Source: Gallionella sp.
GTDB taxonomy: Bacteria > Pseudomonadota > Gammaproteobacteria > Burkholderiales > Gallionellaceae
Direction of reading: 5' to 3'
Length of the DNA: 9,525 bases
Assembly (NCBI GenBank): GCA_004298605.1
Contig: SCPW01000082.1
Coordinates: forward strand, 1 to 9,525
The notes beneath the pieces were generated by a model that saw only the letters and a program-made list of their open reading frames with translations, did no database searches and was not told where the DNA came from. This document shows, one piece after another, positions 1 through 7,586 of this stretch (position 1 is its first letter; each line of letters starts with the position of its first letter). The translations under genes were made by a program, and so were the position numbers.

Positions 1-1
1 C

Positions 2-328
2 AAAACCGGGAGAGGCGAACACTTTGGCGACCAACACCGGATGGCCGTCCACGAATACTACCGCAAGCAATTCGGCTCTGGCCGCTGCCCCCCGGGATTG
101 GCCAAAAAACATAACGGCTGCATGCCGCCCGGCCAAGCCAGGAAATGGGCTGTCGGCAAACGGCTGCCGGGTGATGTGGTCTTTTACGATGTGCCGCATG
201 CGCTCGTCGTGCAGATTGGCCAGCCGCCGGCAGGGCATCGCTATGTGCGTGTGGCGACCGACATCCTGCTGATTGCAATCGGGACGGGAATGGTCATCGA
301 TGCGATTGAGGATTTGGGCAAAATGTAA
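2..328 (+). CDS. CigR/RcnB-like exported protein, C-terminal part (5' end outside window)
   Basis: The frame is open from base 2 to the TAA at 326-328 and gives 108 residues without a start, so the gene begins before the window. The visible part has a conserved block with CPPGLAKKHNGC followed by PPGQARKW, then an LPGDVVFYDVP segment, then PPAGHRYVRVATDILLIAIGTGMVIDAI at the end. This order (Cys-Pro-Pro-Gly block, short beta-type segment, G-x-RYVRV, hydrophobic end) is what I know from the RcnB/CigR group of small periplasmic or membrane-associated proteins. CigR of Salmonella is described as an anti-virulence regulator, and RcnB affects nickel/cobalt export. The role in this organism is unknown. 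A signal peptide would be expected upstream but cannot be seen. Internal ATG codons (for example at 41) would cut into the domain and are not credible starts. Confidence 0.72.
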   Translation, partial: KTGRGEHFGDQHRMAVHEYYRKQFGSGRCPPGLAKKHNGCMPPGQARKWAVGKRLPGDVVFYDVPHALVVQIGQPPAGHRYVRVATDILLIAIGTGMVIDAIEDLGKM

Positions 329-372
329 GGGGTGGGGCTGCCTTATAGCCGTTTAACCATCACTGTGCTCCA

Positions 373-385
373 CCGCATCCTGCGG
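373..385. other. Small GC-rich inverted repeat in the gap after the CigR-like gene
   Basis: The arms CCGCA (373-377) and TGCGG (381-385) are perfect complements around a 3-base loop, in the 81-base gap between the CigR-like gene and the glycosylase gene. There is no T-run after it on either strand, so it is not a standard Rho-independent terminator. It may be a weak pause or Rho-associated element, or chance. Confidence 0.2.
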
Positions 386-409
386 GCCACAAAAGCAGCA
401 TGACCGTAT

Positions 410-1033
410 ATGTCACACATCCATAGTTTCCCGCCGATCGAGGATTCAGCCGCGAGTGTGCTGATCCTCGGGAGTATGCCCGGCAAGGAATCCCTGCGCG
501 CCGGGCAATATTATGCGCATCGCCGCAACGCCTTCTGGCCGATCATGGGCGATCTGACCGGCGCTGCGCCAGTGCTGCCTTACGAATCGCGAACCCGGAT
601 ACTGAAGGCCGCCGGTATCGCGCTCTGGGATGTGCTCGCCTCATGCGCGCGCGGCAGCAGCATGGATTCCGACATCGACGAAGCCTCGATCCGCCCAAAC
701 GATTTCGTGCCATTCTTTCTGGCTCATCCGGACATTACAGATGTTTTTTTCAACGGCGCCATGGCGGAAAAATGCTTCCGCAAGTTTGTGCGGCCCTTGC
801 TCGAACACCGGCCGCTGCACTACCGGCGCCTGCCATCAACCAGCCCGGCCAACGCAACGATGTCATATGAGCAAAAGCTGAAAACCTGGGAGATAGCCAT
901 CCGGAAAAGCGTAGCCCGGATTGAAAACTTGGGAGATACCAATAAGGGAGCTTCTGAAAATTCGGCGGCTTCCGGAAATCAACCGACATTCCCCGTGCCG
1001 TCGGCAAGCCTGATATACCTACGGAAAAAATAA
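410..1033 (+). CDS. Hypoxanthine-DNA glycosylase / DNA-deoxyinosine glycosylase (UDG superfamily family 6)
   Basis: A base-excision repair enzyme that should remove hypoxanthine (deaminated adenine) from DNA. The 207-residue product carries the N-terminal family signature VLILGSMPGKESL (about 17-29) followed by QYYAHRRNAFWPIM (33-46), with Asn40 in the position I take to match the catalytic Asn of family 6. The second UDG-type motif LPSTSPANA is at 141-149. In this family the GSMPG loop lacks the Asp/Asn used by other UDG families. The conserved part ends near residue 165. The last roughly 40 residues, rich in Ser, Asn, Gly and Ala, match no part of the fold I know and may be a non-conserved tail. 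The start at 410 keeps the usual N-terminus (HSFPPI..) but no clear Shine-Dalgarno is visible. The stop is one base before the next ATG, so it is probably co-transcribed with the Lon-like gene. Confidence 0.88.
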   Translation: MSHIHSFPPIEDSAASVLILGSMPGKESLRAGQYYAHRRNAFWPIMGDLTGAAPVLPYESRTRILKAAGIALWDVLASCARGSSMDSDIDEASIRPNDFVPFFLAHPDITDVFFNGAMAEKCFRKFVRPLLEHRPLHYRRLPSTSPANATMSYEQKLKTWEIAIRKSVARIENLGDTNKGASENSAASGNQPTFPVPSASLIYLRKK

Positions 1034-1034
1034 C

Positions 1035-3455
1035 ATGCCGATCTCAAACCTGCCCCCCGCCGAACTTCGCCTCACCATTGCCCCAGCTTCGCTCGGGTTC
1101 GCCGACACTTCCGAATTATTGCAATATCCGCTGCCCTGGATCGGGCAGGAGCGCGCGGAGATGGCTGCCCGCTTCGGCCTCGGGATGGATCAACCCGACT
1201 ACAACCTGTTCGTGCTGGGCGAGGTCGGCAGCGGTCGTTCTTCGCTGCTCGGGCAAGCGATGGTCACGGCGGCCGCAAACAAACCTGTACCACCCGATTT
1301 ATGCTATCTGCACAATTTCGATGCGCCGGAAAGGCCGCTTGCACTGCGCTTGCCAGCCGGCCAGGGGCGTCTGCTGCGCCAGCTTCTGGCGCAGATGACA
1401 AAAAACCTGCAAACGGAAATACCGCAACGCTTGAACAGCCAGGACTTCAAGGCCGAAAGCGAGCACATCGAAAAAACCCACAAAGCGGAAGAAGCCAGTG
1501 CCTATGCCGAACTGGAGGCTTTTGCCGAAGCCCGCAGCTTTACCATGCACCGCGAAACCGGGCACATACTTTTCACGCTGATCGGGAAAAAAGGGCGCGC
1601 TTATACCGAAGACGAAGTGCTCGCTTTACCGAAGGAACGCCGCGCCGAAATCGAACTGGCCGAGCAGGAATTGCGCGCGGAAATCGCCCGCTATTTCGAC
1701 AAAACCCGACCGATGGAACGGGTCATGAACGAAGCTCTGGCGGCGTTGCGGCGCCAGGTGGTCAAGCCGTTGCTGGATCGCGAACTACAGGAAATCCGCA
1801 CCGGCTTGAAAAAGCAGATCAAGGATTCCGTCAAACTCGGCGCTTATCTGGAACGGGTCGTGCATGACGTGCTCGAAAATCTTGAACTGTTCAAGGTTTC
1901 CGATAGCGATGAGGAAATCCGGCAGGAAGCATTGGGCAAAGTGTTGTCCCGCTACCGAATCAATCTGGTGGTAGACAACGACAGCTCGGACGGCGCACCG
2001 GCGATCATCGAAGACAATCCATTATTCCGCTCGCTGTTCGGCAGCATCGAATACCAGTCCGAAAACGATGTGCTGGTGACCGATTTTTCCCGTATCCGCG
2101 CCGGCAGCCTGCTCAAGGCGCACGGCGGTTTCCTGATGCTGCATCTGCGCGACCTGCTGGCCGATGGGCTGGTGTGGGAAAAACTGCGGCGGTTCCTGCG
2201 CAGCGGCAGGTTGCAGATCGAAGAGCCGGGCACGGCTTTCGCGCCGATTGCGGCCGTTTCGCTCGAACCCGAGGCGGTGGATATTGATGTCAAGATCATC
2301 CTGATCGGCTCGCGCGAACAGTATTACGAGTTGCAGGAAGAAGACCCGGAATTCGCGCGCCGTTTCAGGGTCAAGGTGGACTTCGCCGAAAGCTTTTTGT
2401 CCGGCGCCGAAACCCGCCGCACCTCGGCTATTTTTGTCGCCCACACCTGCCGGAGGCTGGGGTTGCCGCATTTTTCTGCCGCTGCCGTCGCGCGCCTGCT
2501 GGAGGACGGGCATCGCGAAGCCGACGACCAGTTGCGCCAGAGCGCGATCTTCGCCCGCACCGAGGCGCTGGTGATGGAAAGCGCCGCGCTGTGCCGCGCT
2601 CGCGCCGGCCGCCTGGTCGATGTATCAGATGTCGGAACGGCGCTTCGCGCGCGCACCCTGCGCCACGATTATCCGAGCCAGCGCCTGCAAGAATCCATCG
2701 CCGAAGGGGATGTGCTGATCGGCGTACAGGGCGAAAAAGTCGGCCAGCTCAACGGCCTGACCCAGGTAGACCTCGGCGATTACCGCTTCGGCTTCCCGGT
2801 GCGCGTCACGGCGCGCACTTATGCCGGCGAGGACGGCCTGCTCAACATCGAGCGCGAAGTGGAAATGTCCGGGCCGATCCACGACAAAGGTGTGCTGATC
2901 CTGCACAACTACCTGTCCGCACTATTTGCCGGTAACGCCCCGCTCGCGCTCAACGCGTCCATCGTGTTCGAGCAGGAATACCACGGTGTGGAGGGCGACT
3001 CGGCTTCCTGCGCCGAACTGTATGTTTTGCTCTCGTCACTATCCGGCCTGCCGCTCAAGCAGGGTATCGCGGTGACCGGCGCGGTCAACCAACACGGCGA
3101 AATATTGCCGGTCGGCGGGATCAACGAAAAAATCGAGGGCTACTTTCGCGTCTGCGAAATGGCCGGGCTGGATGGCAGCCAGGGCGTGCTGATCCCGCGC
3201 CGCAACCGCCGCCACCTGATGCTGGAGCACAAGGTTATCGAGGCCGTCGCCAAGGGCTTATTCCACATCTACACCGCGGAGCATACAAGCGAAGGGATAG
3301 AGCTGCTCACCGGATTACCCGCAGGCATCGCAGACGTATCGGGCAACTACCCGCACGGCAGCGTGCTGGGGCACGCCCAGAGAACCTTGCTGGCCTATCG
3401 CCGCGCCTGCCAGGCATCGGAACACCCGAAGCCGGGACGCAGGCATCCGCGCTAA
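1035..3455 (+). CDS. Lon-like (LonB/COG1067-type) AAA-family protease
   Basis: A cytoplasmic Lon-family (peptidase S16) protein of 806 residues. The N-terminal AAA-type module has a P-loop-like segment LGEVGSGRSSLL (61-72). A charged, probably coiled-coil insertion spans about 130-300, and a GGFLMLHLRDLL Walker-B-like region is near 365-376, followed by a sensor-like IILIGSREQYY and an Arg-rich EFARRFRVKVDF. The C-terminal protease domain runs from about 570. The catalytic Ser658 lies in EGDSASCAELY and the catalytic Lys699 in PVGGINEKIEGYF, the Ser-Lys dyad of Lon. The SGPIHDKGVLIL motif typical of LonB-like proteins precedes it. Two ATPase positions are unusual: Arg68 replaces the P-loop Lys and His370 sits where the Walker B Asp is expected, so ATP use may be weak or altered. 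The arrangement fits the AAA_32 plus Lon_C families, not classical LonA, as no LonA N-terminal domain is present. It follows the glycosylase gene after one base, with only a weak GGA-type ribosome site. Confidence 0.9.
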   Translation: MPISNLPPAELRLTIAPASLGFADTSELLQYPLPWIGQERAEMAARFGLGMDQPDYNLFVLGEVGSGRSSLLGQAMVTAAANKPVPPDLCYLHNFDAPERPLALRLPAGQGRLLRQLLAQMTKNLQTEIPQRLNSQDFKAESEHIEKTHKAEEASAYAELEAFAEARSFTMHRETGHILFTLIGKKGRAYTEDEVLALPKERRAEIELAEQELRAEIARYFDKTRPMERVMNEALAALRRQVVKPLLDRELQEIRTGLKKQIKDSVKLGAYLERVVHDVLENLELFKVSDSDEEIRQEALGKVLSRYRINLVVDNDSSDGAPAIIEDNPLFRSLFGSIEYQSENDVLVTDFSRIRAGSLLKAHGGFLMLHLRDLLADGLVWEKLRRFLRSGRLQIEEPGTAFAPIAAVSLEPEAVDIDVKIILIGSREQYYELQEEDPEFARRFRVKVDFAESFLSGAETRRTSAIFVAHTCRRLGLPHFSAAAVARLLEDGHREADDQLRQSAIFARTEALVMESAALCRARAGRLVDVSDVGTALRARTLRHDYPSQRLQESIAEGDVLIGVQGEKVGQLNGLTQVDLGDYRFGFPVRVTARTYAGEDGLLNIEREVEMSGPIHDKGVLILHNYLSALFAGNAPLALNASIVFEQEYHGVEGDSASCAELYVLLSSLSGLPLKQGIAVTGAVNQHGEILPVGGINEKIEGYFRVCEMAGLDGSQGVLIPRRNRRHLMLEHKVIEAVAKGLFHIYTAEHTSEGIELLTGLPAGIADVSGNYPHGSVLGHAQRTLLAYRRACQASEHPKPGRRHPR

Positions 3456-3637
3456 ATAACGAATTTGTTGGGTGTGGCTCTTCGGCTTCGCACGTTTCGT
3501 AATCGACAAGTCGTGACACTGCCCATGAACCTCATGCCGGTCGCACCACGCACCGCACTCGGGCTCATGGGGTCAATTCGGGCGAAAGATTGGCGACCGC
3601 AGTCTCTCCACGCAGGTGACAGTTCAGGGAAAGGCGC
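3456..3637. other. Intergenic gap between the convergent lon-like and selD genes
   Basis: 182 bases between two converging stop codons. The plus frame stays open across it but shows no family signature, and its composition looks non-coding. I see no strong hairpin followed by a T-run, so no terminator can be placed for either gene. No repeat or mobile-element end was recognised. Confidence 0.4.
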
Positions 3638-4696
3638 TCAACCCACCGCCACACGCGGCGCGCCCTGCCTCATCGCGCCGATCACTGCGGCTTGCCCGAA
3701 TCCGGCGCGATGAAAACAGGCCAGCACTTCGTCCGCCGCATCCGGGGCAACCGCCACTAACAGCCCGCCGCTGGTTTGCGCATCGGCCAATATGCGCCGC
3801 TGCCAGCTTTCAAGATGCGTCGCAAAATCTACTTCATGCCCATAGCTCGCCAGGTTGCGGTCTATCACGCCGGGGCCGTAGCCTTGCCGGGCCAACGGCA
3901 AGGCCGCAGGCAATACCGGCACATGATCGAACCGCAGTTCGGCTGCCAGCCCCGAGCCACGGCACATTTCCAGCAGGTGCCCGAGCAGGCCGAAGCCGGT
4001 CACATCGGTCAGCGCATGCACGGCGCCCAGACCGGACAGCGCACTGCCGACGGCATTAAGCTGGGTGGTGTTGGCAATCAGTTGCGCATAGCCTCCGGCA
4101 GACAGCACGCCCTTTTTCAACGCCTGCGCCAGCACGCCGACACCCAAGCCCTTGCCGAGTATCAGCACATCGCCCGCCCGCGCTTCGCTGTTTTTCTTGA
4201 GCCTGTCCGGGTGTACGATGCCGATTGCCACCAGCCCGTAGATCGGTTCGGTGGAATCAATCGAGTGTCCGCCCGCCAGCGGGATTCCTGCGGCCTGGCA
4301 TACCGATTCCCCGCCTTGCAGAATGGCGCGGATGGTTTCGATGGGCAGCTTGTTGACCGGCATTCCGACTATCGCCAACGCCATGATCGGCGTTCCGCCC
4401 ATCGCATATACGTCGGACAGCGCGTTGGTGGCGGCGATGCGCCCGAAGTCGAACGGATCATCCACAATCGGCATGAAAAAATCCGTGGTCGCGATGATCG
4501 CCTGCTGATCGTTCAGGCGGTATACCGCCGCGTCATCGCTGGTTTCCGTGCCGACCAGCAGATTGGCATACGGCAGTTTTTCTTTTACCTCGCCCAGGAT
4601 GGATTGCAACATGGCAGGCGCAATTTTGCATCCGCAACCGCTGCCATGCGACAATTGGGTCAATTTTATTTCTGGCATTACTGGAATTTCCGGCAC
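3638..4696 (-). CDS. selD: Selenophosphate synthase (selenide, water dikinase)
   Basis: Makes monoselenophosphate from selenide and ATP, the selenium donor for selenouridine in tRNA and for selenocysteine. The N-terminal signature LTQLSHGSGCGCKIAP holds the catalytic Cys (first Cys of GCGCK) and the essential Lys three residues later; the catalytic position is Cys, not Sec. Downstream are SDDAAVY, ATTDFFMPIVDDPFDFGRIAA, NALSDVYAMGG and LAGGHSI, which bind ATP and metal in the PurM/SelD fold, then TDVTGFGLLGH and DAQTSGGLL in the C-terminal half. Length is about 350 residues, as usual. Start choice: GTG at 4696 has GAGGAG (4702-4707) five bases upstream and is preferred. ATG at 4678 (MPEIKL..) and GTG at 4702 are in frame and possible. 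It diverges from mnmH across about 20 bases, which fits joint control of a selenium-to-tRNA route. Confidence 0.96.
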   Translation of the reverse strand: MPEIPVMPEIKLTQLSHGSGCGCKIAPAMLQSILGEVKEKLPYANLLVGTETSDDAAVYRLNDQQAIIATTDFFMPIVDDPFDFGRIAATNALSDVYAMGGTPIMALAIVGMPVNKLPIETIRAILQGGESVCQAAGIPLAGGHSIDSTEPIYGLVAIGIVHPDRLKKNSEARAGDVLILGKGLGVGVLAQALKKGVLSAGGYAQLIANTTQLNAVGSALSGLGAVHALTDVTGFGLLGHLLEMCRGSGLAAELRFDHVPVLPAALPLARQGYGPGVIDRNLASYGHEVDFATHLESWQRRILADAQTSGGLLVAVAPDAADEVLACFHRAGFGQAAVIGAMRQGAPRVAVG

Positions 4697-4701
4697 ACCC
4701 A

Positions 4702-4707
4702 CTCCTC
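4702..4707 (-). promoter_or_regulatory. Shine-Dalgarno GAGGAG for selD
   Basis: On the minus strand GAGGAG is followed by five bases and then GTG at 4696. This purine block favours the GTG at 4696 over the GTG at 4702, which it would overlap, and over the ATG at 4678, which has only a weak GGA upstream. Confidence 0.5.
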
Positions 4708-4715
4708 ACTTAACG

Positions 4716-5747
4716 ATGCTTTTCAGAACAGCGAACCTAACACAGCCGGGCGAATTTGACGACATTATCGACGTGCGCACGCCGGCGGAATTCGCCGAGG
4801 ACCACATTCCCGGCGCGATCAATTGCCCCGTGCTCTCCGATGAGGAGCGCATCGCCGTCGGCACGCTGTACAAACAAGCCTCGCCATTTGAGGCACGCAA
4901 GGTCGGTGCGGCGCTGGTCGCCAAAAATATTGCGAAACATCTGCAAACGCGCTTTCACGCCCACCCGAAGTCATGGCGCCCGCTCATCTATTGCTGGCGC
5001 GGCGGGCAGCGCAGCGGCGCAATGTGCATCATTCTCGCCCAGATAGGCTGGGCGGCGCACAAACTGGAAGGCGGCTACAAAACTTATCGGCGCAATGTGC
5101 TGGAAAAGCTCGATGCGCTGCCGCAAGATCTTACGCTACGCATAATCTGCGGCCCCACCGGATCGGGCAAAAGCCGCCTGCTCGCAGCCCTGGCAGACAG
5201 CGGGCAGCAAGTGCTCGACCTGGAGAATCTGGCGAACCATCGCGGATCGGTGCTGGGCAAACTGCCGGAGCAAGCGCAGCCCTCGCAAAAATGGTTTGAC
5301 AGCACGCTGCTGCTGGCCATGCAAAAACTCGACCCGGCACGGCCCGTTTACGTGGAAGCGGAAAGCAACAAAATCGGCAGCATCACGCTGCCCCCCGCGC
5401 TGGTCGCCGCCATGCACGCCAGCGAATGCCTGCTGGTGGAAGCGCCGCTCGGCGCGCGCGTCACCGCGCTACTGGAAGAGTACCGCCATTACATCGGCAA
5501 CCCCGAACAGTTGATCTCACACCTGCAAGTGCTGCACCGTTTTCACGGCAGCAAACAACTGGAACACTGGATTGCATTGATCCACGCCGGCGACTTTGCC
5601 GCCCTGGTTGAAGAACTGCTCACCCTGCACTATGATCCGAGCTATTTCCGCGCGACATCGCACCACTATGTGCAACTGGCCGCAGCACAGCGTATCCGGT
5701 CGGACAGCTTGTCACGGGATGCGCTAAAAAAAATTGCAACAATATAG
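4716..5747 (+). CDS. mnmH: tRNA 2-selenouridine synthase
   Basis: Also called SelU or YbbB. It converts 2-thiouridine to 2-selenouridine at the wobble base of certain tRNAs (Lys, Glu, Gln), by way of a geranylated intermediate, using selenophosphate from SelD. The 343-residue product starts with a rhodanese domain (IIDVRTPAEFAEDHIPGAIN near 17-36; active Cys93 in YCWRGGQRSGAM). A P-loop domain follows with Walker A GPTGSGKS at 146-153 and the LENLANHRGSVLGKLP signature typical of this family. It is slightly shorter than the E. coli protein (about 364). The frame is open further upstream into selD, but the first Met giving a family-like N-terminus is at 4716. No Shine-Dalgarno is visible there (the preceding bases are pyrimidine-rich), so the start is likely but not certain. 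Its promoter must lie within the 5' part of selD because the gap is only about 20 bases. Confidence 0.95.
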   Translation: MLFRTANLTQPGEFDDIIDVRTPAEFAEDHIPGAINCPVLSDEERIAVGTLYKQASPFEARKVGAALVAKNIAKHLQTRFHAHPKSWRPLIYCWRGGQRSGAMCIILAQIGWAAHKLEGGYKTYRRNVLEKLDALPQDLTLRIICGPTGSGKSRLLAALADSGQQVLDLENLANHRGSVLGKLPEQAQPSQKWFDSTLLLAMQKLDPARPVYVEAESNKIGSITLPPALVAAMHASECLLVEAPLGARVTALLEEYRHYIGNPEQLISHLQVLHRFHGSKQLEHWIALIHAGDFAALVEELLTLHYDPSYFRATSHHYVQLAAAQRIRSDSLSRDALKKIATI

Positions 5748-6046
5748 CCGGAATTTCCCCATCTTTATCCCAGGCTTTACGCGGATAGCCGAAAACAGTT
5801 TGACCGCGGCACGTTTACTTTACTCGCGGTAGTCGCGGGCGGTATTTTGCGCATCCCGCTCGAGAGCAGGGCCAGGCATATCGGAACTCAATCTTGCGGA
5901 CTTTTTTCAAGCCCACAGTCTGCTTGGCTTGCCATAAATCGTAATTGTCTTGCATCATCAACCGGCTTTCGGGTGATCGAAATAACTATGCATTTCTTGG
6001 TCGGTCATGCCTCATGCATCGGCCCGGCTTGCCGTACAATCCGCCC
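5748..6046. other. Intergenic region mnmH-srkA
   Basis: 299 bases with no convincing gene. An ORF start at 5945 in frame with srkA adds residues unlike the family and is not believed. Visible structure: an inverted repeat ACCGCG (5803-5808) / CGCGGT (5825-5830) with a 16-base loop, a second one CAAGCC (5908-5913) / GGCTTG (5926-5931) next to a T6 run that lies on the wrong side for a plus-strand terminator, and a -10-like box just before srkA. The first repeat could weakly fold in the mnmH 3' UTR. Confidence 0.35.
6035..6040 (+). promoter_or_regulatory. Probable -10 element (TACAAT) of srkA, predicts a leaderless mRNA
   Basis: TACAAT matches the sigma-70 -10 consensus TATAAT at five of six positions. 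It ends seven bases before the A of the srkA ATG, so the usual initiation distance puts the transcript start at or next to the start codon. No Shine-Dalgarno lies between the box and the ATG. A -35 at the right distance is poor (TCATGC at 6012-6017), so this is a candidate only. Confidence 0.4.
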
Positions 6047-7027
6047 ATGCATGCCCAACCCTTTACCGCCCTCACCCCCGATGCCGTGCTCGATGCGCTG
6101 GACAGCGTCGGCCTGCGTAGCGACGGTCGCCTGCTTGCGCTCAACAGTTATGAAAACCGCGTTTATCAGGCGGGTACGGAAGACGGCGCGCCCCTGGTCG
6201 CCAAGTTTTACCGCCCCGCGCGCTGGGCGGATGCGGCGATCCTGGAAGAACACTCTTTTGTCGCGGCTCTGGCCGAACGTGAAATTCCGGTGGTTCCCGC
6301 ATTGCCAATCGGCGGACGCACGCTGCACACCTTTAACGGTTTCCGTTTCTCGGTGTTCGCCAGACACGGCGGGCGCGCGCCGGAGATGGACGACTGCGAC
6401 ACGCTGGAATGGATGGGGCGGTTCATCGGGCGCATTCATGCTGTCGGCGCGCTGGAGCCTTACCGGCATCGTCCGACGCTGGACATCCACAGTTTCGGCA
6501 TCGAGCCTGGCGAATACCTGCTGGCGCACGATTTCATTCCGGCGGAACTGGTCGAGGTCTATCGCGGCGTGGTCGCGCAGGCTTTGGACGGCGTGAAGCG
6601 CTGTTTCGAGCGCGCCGGTGCAGTGCGCACCTTGCGCCTGCACGGCGACTGCCATGCAGGCAATGTGTTGTGGACCGACCTCGGCCCGCACTTTGTCGAT
6701 TTCGACGACAGCCGCATGGGGCCGGCGATACAGGATTTGTGGATGCTGTTATCGGGCGAACGCGCCGAGCAGACGCAGCAACTCGGCGACCTGCTGGCGG
6801 GCTACGAGGATTTTTATGATTTCGATCCGCGCGAACTGCATCTGGTCGAAGCGCTGCGCACGCTGCGCCTGATCCATTACGCCGCGTGGATCGCGCGGCG
6901 CTGGGACGATCCGGCCTTTCCTGCGGCTTTCCCCTGGTTCAATACCCAGCGCTATTGGCAAGACCGGATTCTGGAATTGCGCGAACAGATCGCGCTGATG
7001 GATGAGCCGCCGCTGTGGGTGGTATAG
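6047..7027 (+). CDS. srkA: Stress response kinase A (YihE-type Ser/Thr protein kinase)
   Basis: A cytoplasmic APH/choline-kinase-fold protein kinase; E. coli SrkA/YihE protects against stress-induced death and is tied to the Cpx response. The 326-residue product is very close to the E. coli length (328). It has the N-terminal NSYENRVYQ segment, Lys53 in LVAKFYRPARW (ATP-binding Lys), the catalytic loop LHGDCHAGNVLW with Asp201, and the metal-binding FVDFDDSRMGPAIQDLWML with Asp218. The family end segment AWIARRWDDPAFPAAFPWF is also present. ATG 6047 (MHAQPFTAL..) was chosen because it matches the family N-terminus; the longer frame from 5945 has no family support. A TACAAT box just upstream suggests leaderless expression. 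It ends 32 bases from the converging phosphatase gene. Confidence 0.93.
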   Translation: MHAQPFTALTPDAVLDALDSVGLRSDGRLLALNSYENRVYQAGTEDGAPLVAKFYRPARWADAAILEEHSFVAALAEREIPVVPALPIGGRTLHTFNGFRFSVFARHGGRAPEMDDCDTLEWMGRFIGRIHAVGALEPYRHRPTLDIHSFGIEPGEYLLAHDFIPAELVEVYRGVVAQALDGVKRCFERAGAVRTLRLHGDCHAGNVLWTDLGPHFVDFDDSRMGPAIQDLWMLLSGERAEQTQQLGDLLAGYEDFYDFDPRELHLVEALRTLRLIHYAAWIARRWDDPAFPAAFPWFNTQRYWQDRILELREQIALMDEPPLWVV

Positions 7028-7059
7028 GGGCACGATTTACCCCGAGTTGGGAAATGGGA

Positions 7060-7545
7060 TTACTTGCTGAGATGCTTTTGCCGGATGTGCTGCAACAATC
7101 CTTTTGCCGCATCCTCCACCATATCCAGCACGTGCTCGAAGCCATCCGAGCCGCCGTAGTAGGGGTCAGGCACTTCACGCTCTACATGATGGCGCGCGTA
7201 TTCGAGGAATAACTGCGCTTTTGTACCGCTATCCGGCGGCGTAAGCCGTTGCAGGATGGCGAGGTTATCCCGGTCCATCGCCAGCACATAATCGAAGCGA
7301 TGGAAATCTCCCTCTTCCACCTGCCGCCCGCGCAAACCGCTCATGTCATAACCGCGCCGCAGCGCCGCACGTTGCGCGCGCAAATCCGGTGCCTTGCCGG
7401 TGTGGAAATCGATCGTCCCCGCCGAATCAATCATGATCTGCCCGGACAACCCGGCCTTCTCGACATGATGGCGAAACACCGCCTCAGCCGTGGGGGAGCG
7501 GCAGATGTTGCCCATGCAGATAAAAAGTACTTTTACAATTTTCAT
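7060..7545 (-). CDS. Low-molecular-weight protein-tyrosine phosphatase
   Basis: Cytoplasmic phosphatase of the arsenate-reductase-like LMW-PTP fold; it hydrolyses phosphotyrosine on protein substrates. The 161-residue product has the signature CMGNICRS close to the N-terminus (CX5R: nucleophile Cys10, Arg16) and the general-acid loop VPDPYYGG with Asp127. It also has the conserved DSAGT (40-44) and FDYVLAMDRDN (84-94) segments. Length fits the family. ATG 7545 (MKIVKVLF) was chosen because the P-loop must lie about ten residues from the start; an upstream TTG at 7593 would add 16 unrelated residues. No polysaccharide-export or tyrosine-kinase gene is near, so its substrate cannot be inferred. 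In many bacteria such single LMW-PTP genes sit next to housekeeping genes. Two near-identical repeats lie upstream. Confidence 0.93.
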   Translation of the reverse strand: MKIVKVLFICMGNICRSPTAEAVFRHHVEKAGLSGQIMIDSAGTIDFHTGKAPDLRAQRAALRRGYDMSGLRGRQVEEGDFHRFDYVLAMDRDNLAILQRLTPPDSGTKAQLFLEYARHHVEREVPDPYYGGSDGFEHVLDMVEDAAKGLLQHIRQKHLSK

Positions 7546-7586
7546 GATACCCAATAAGTTATGGCTGTTTTTGCAGCTCAAAAAAT

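Noticed and set aside
3776..4759. Long plus-strand ORF of 327 codons
   Set aside because: It lies opposite selD, whose protein motifs are unmistakable; the plus-strand translation shows no family signature and is a codon-bias shadow.
5908..5931. Hairpin CAAGCC/GGCTTG next to T6 as a terminator
   Set aside because: The T-run precedes the hairpin on the plus strand and becomes an A-run after it on the minus strand, so it has the wrong orientation for either direction.
5945..6046. N-terminal extension of srkA from an upstream ATG
   Set aside because: The 34 added residues do not resemble SrkA, and the 6047 start gives the family's normal length.
6005..6691. Minus-strand ORF of 228 codons
   Set aside because: Shadow of srkA; the plus-strand frame carries the kinase catalytic motifs.
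7028..7059. Possible bidirectional terminator between srkA and the phosphatase gene
   Set aside because: Only a GGGG/CCCC pairing with a 9-base loop and no T-run on either side; too weak to call.
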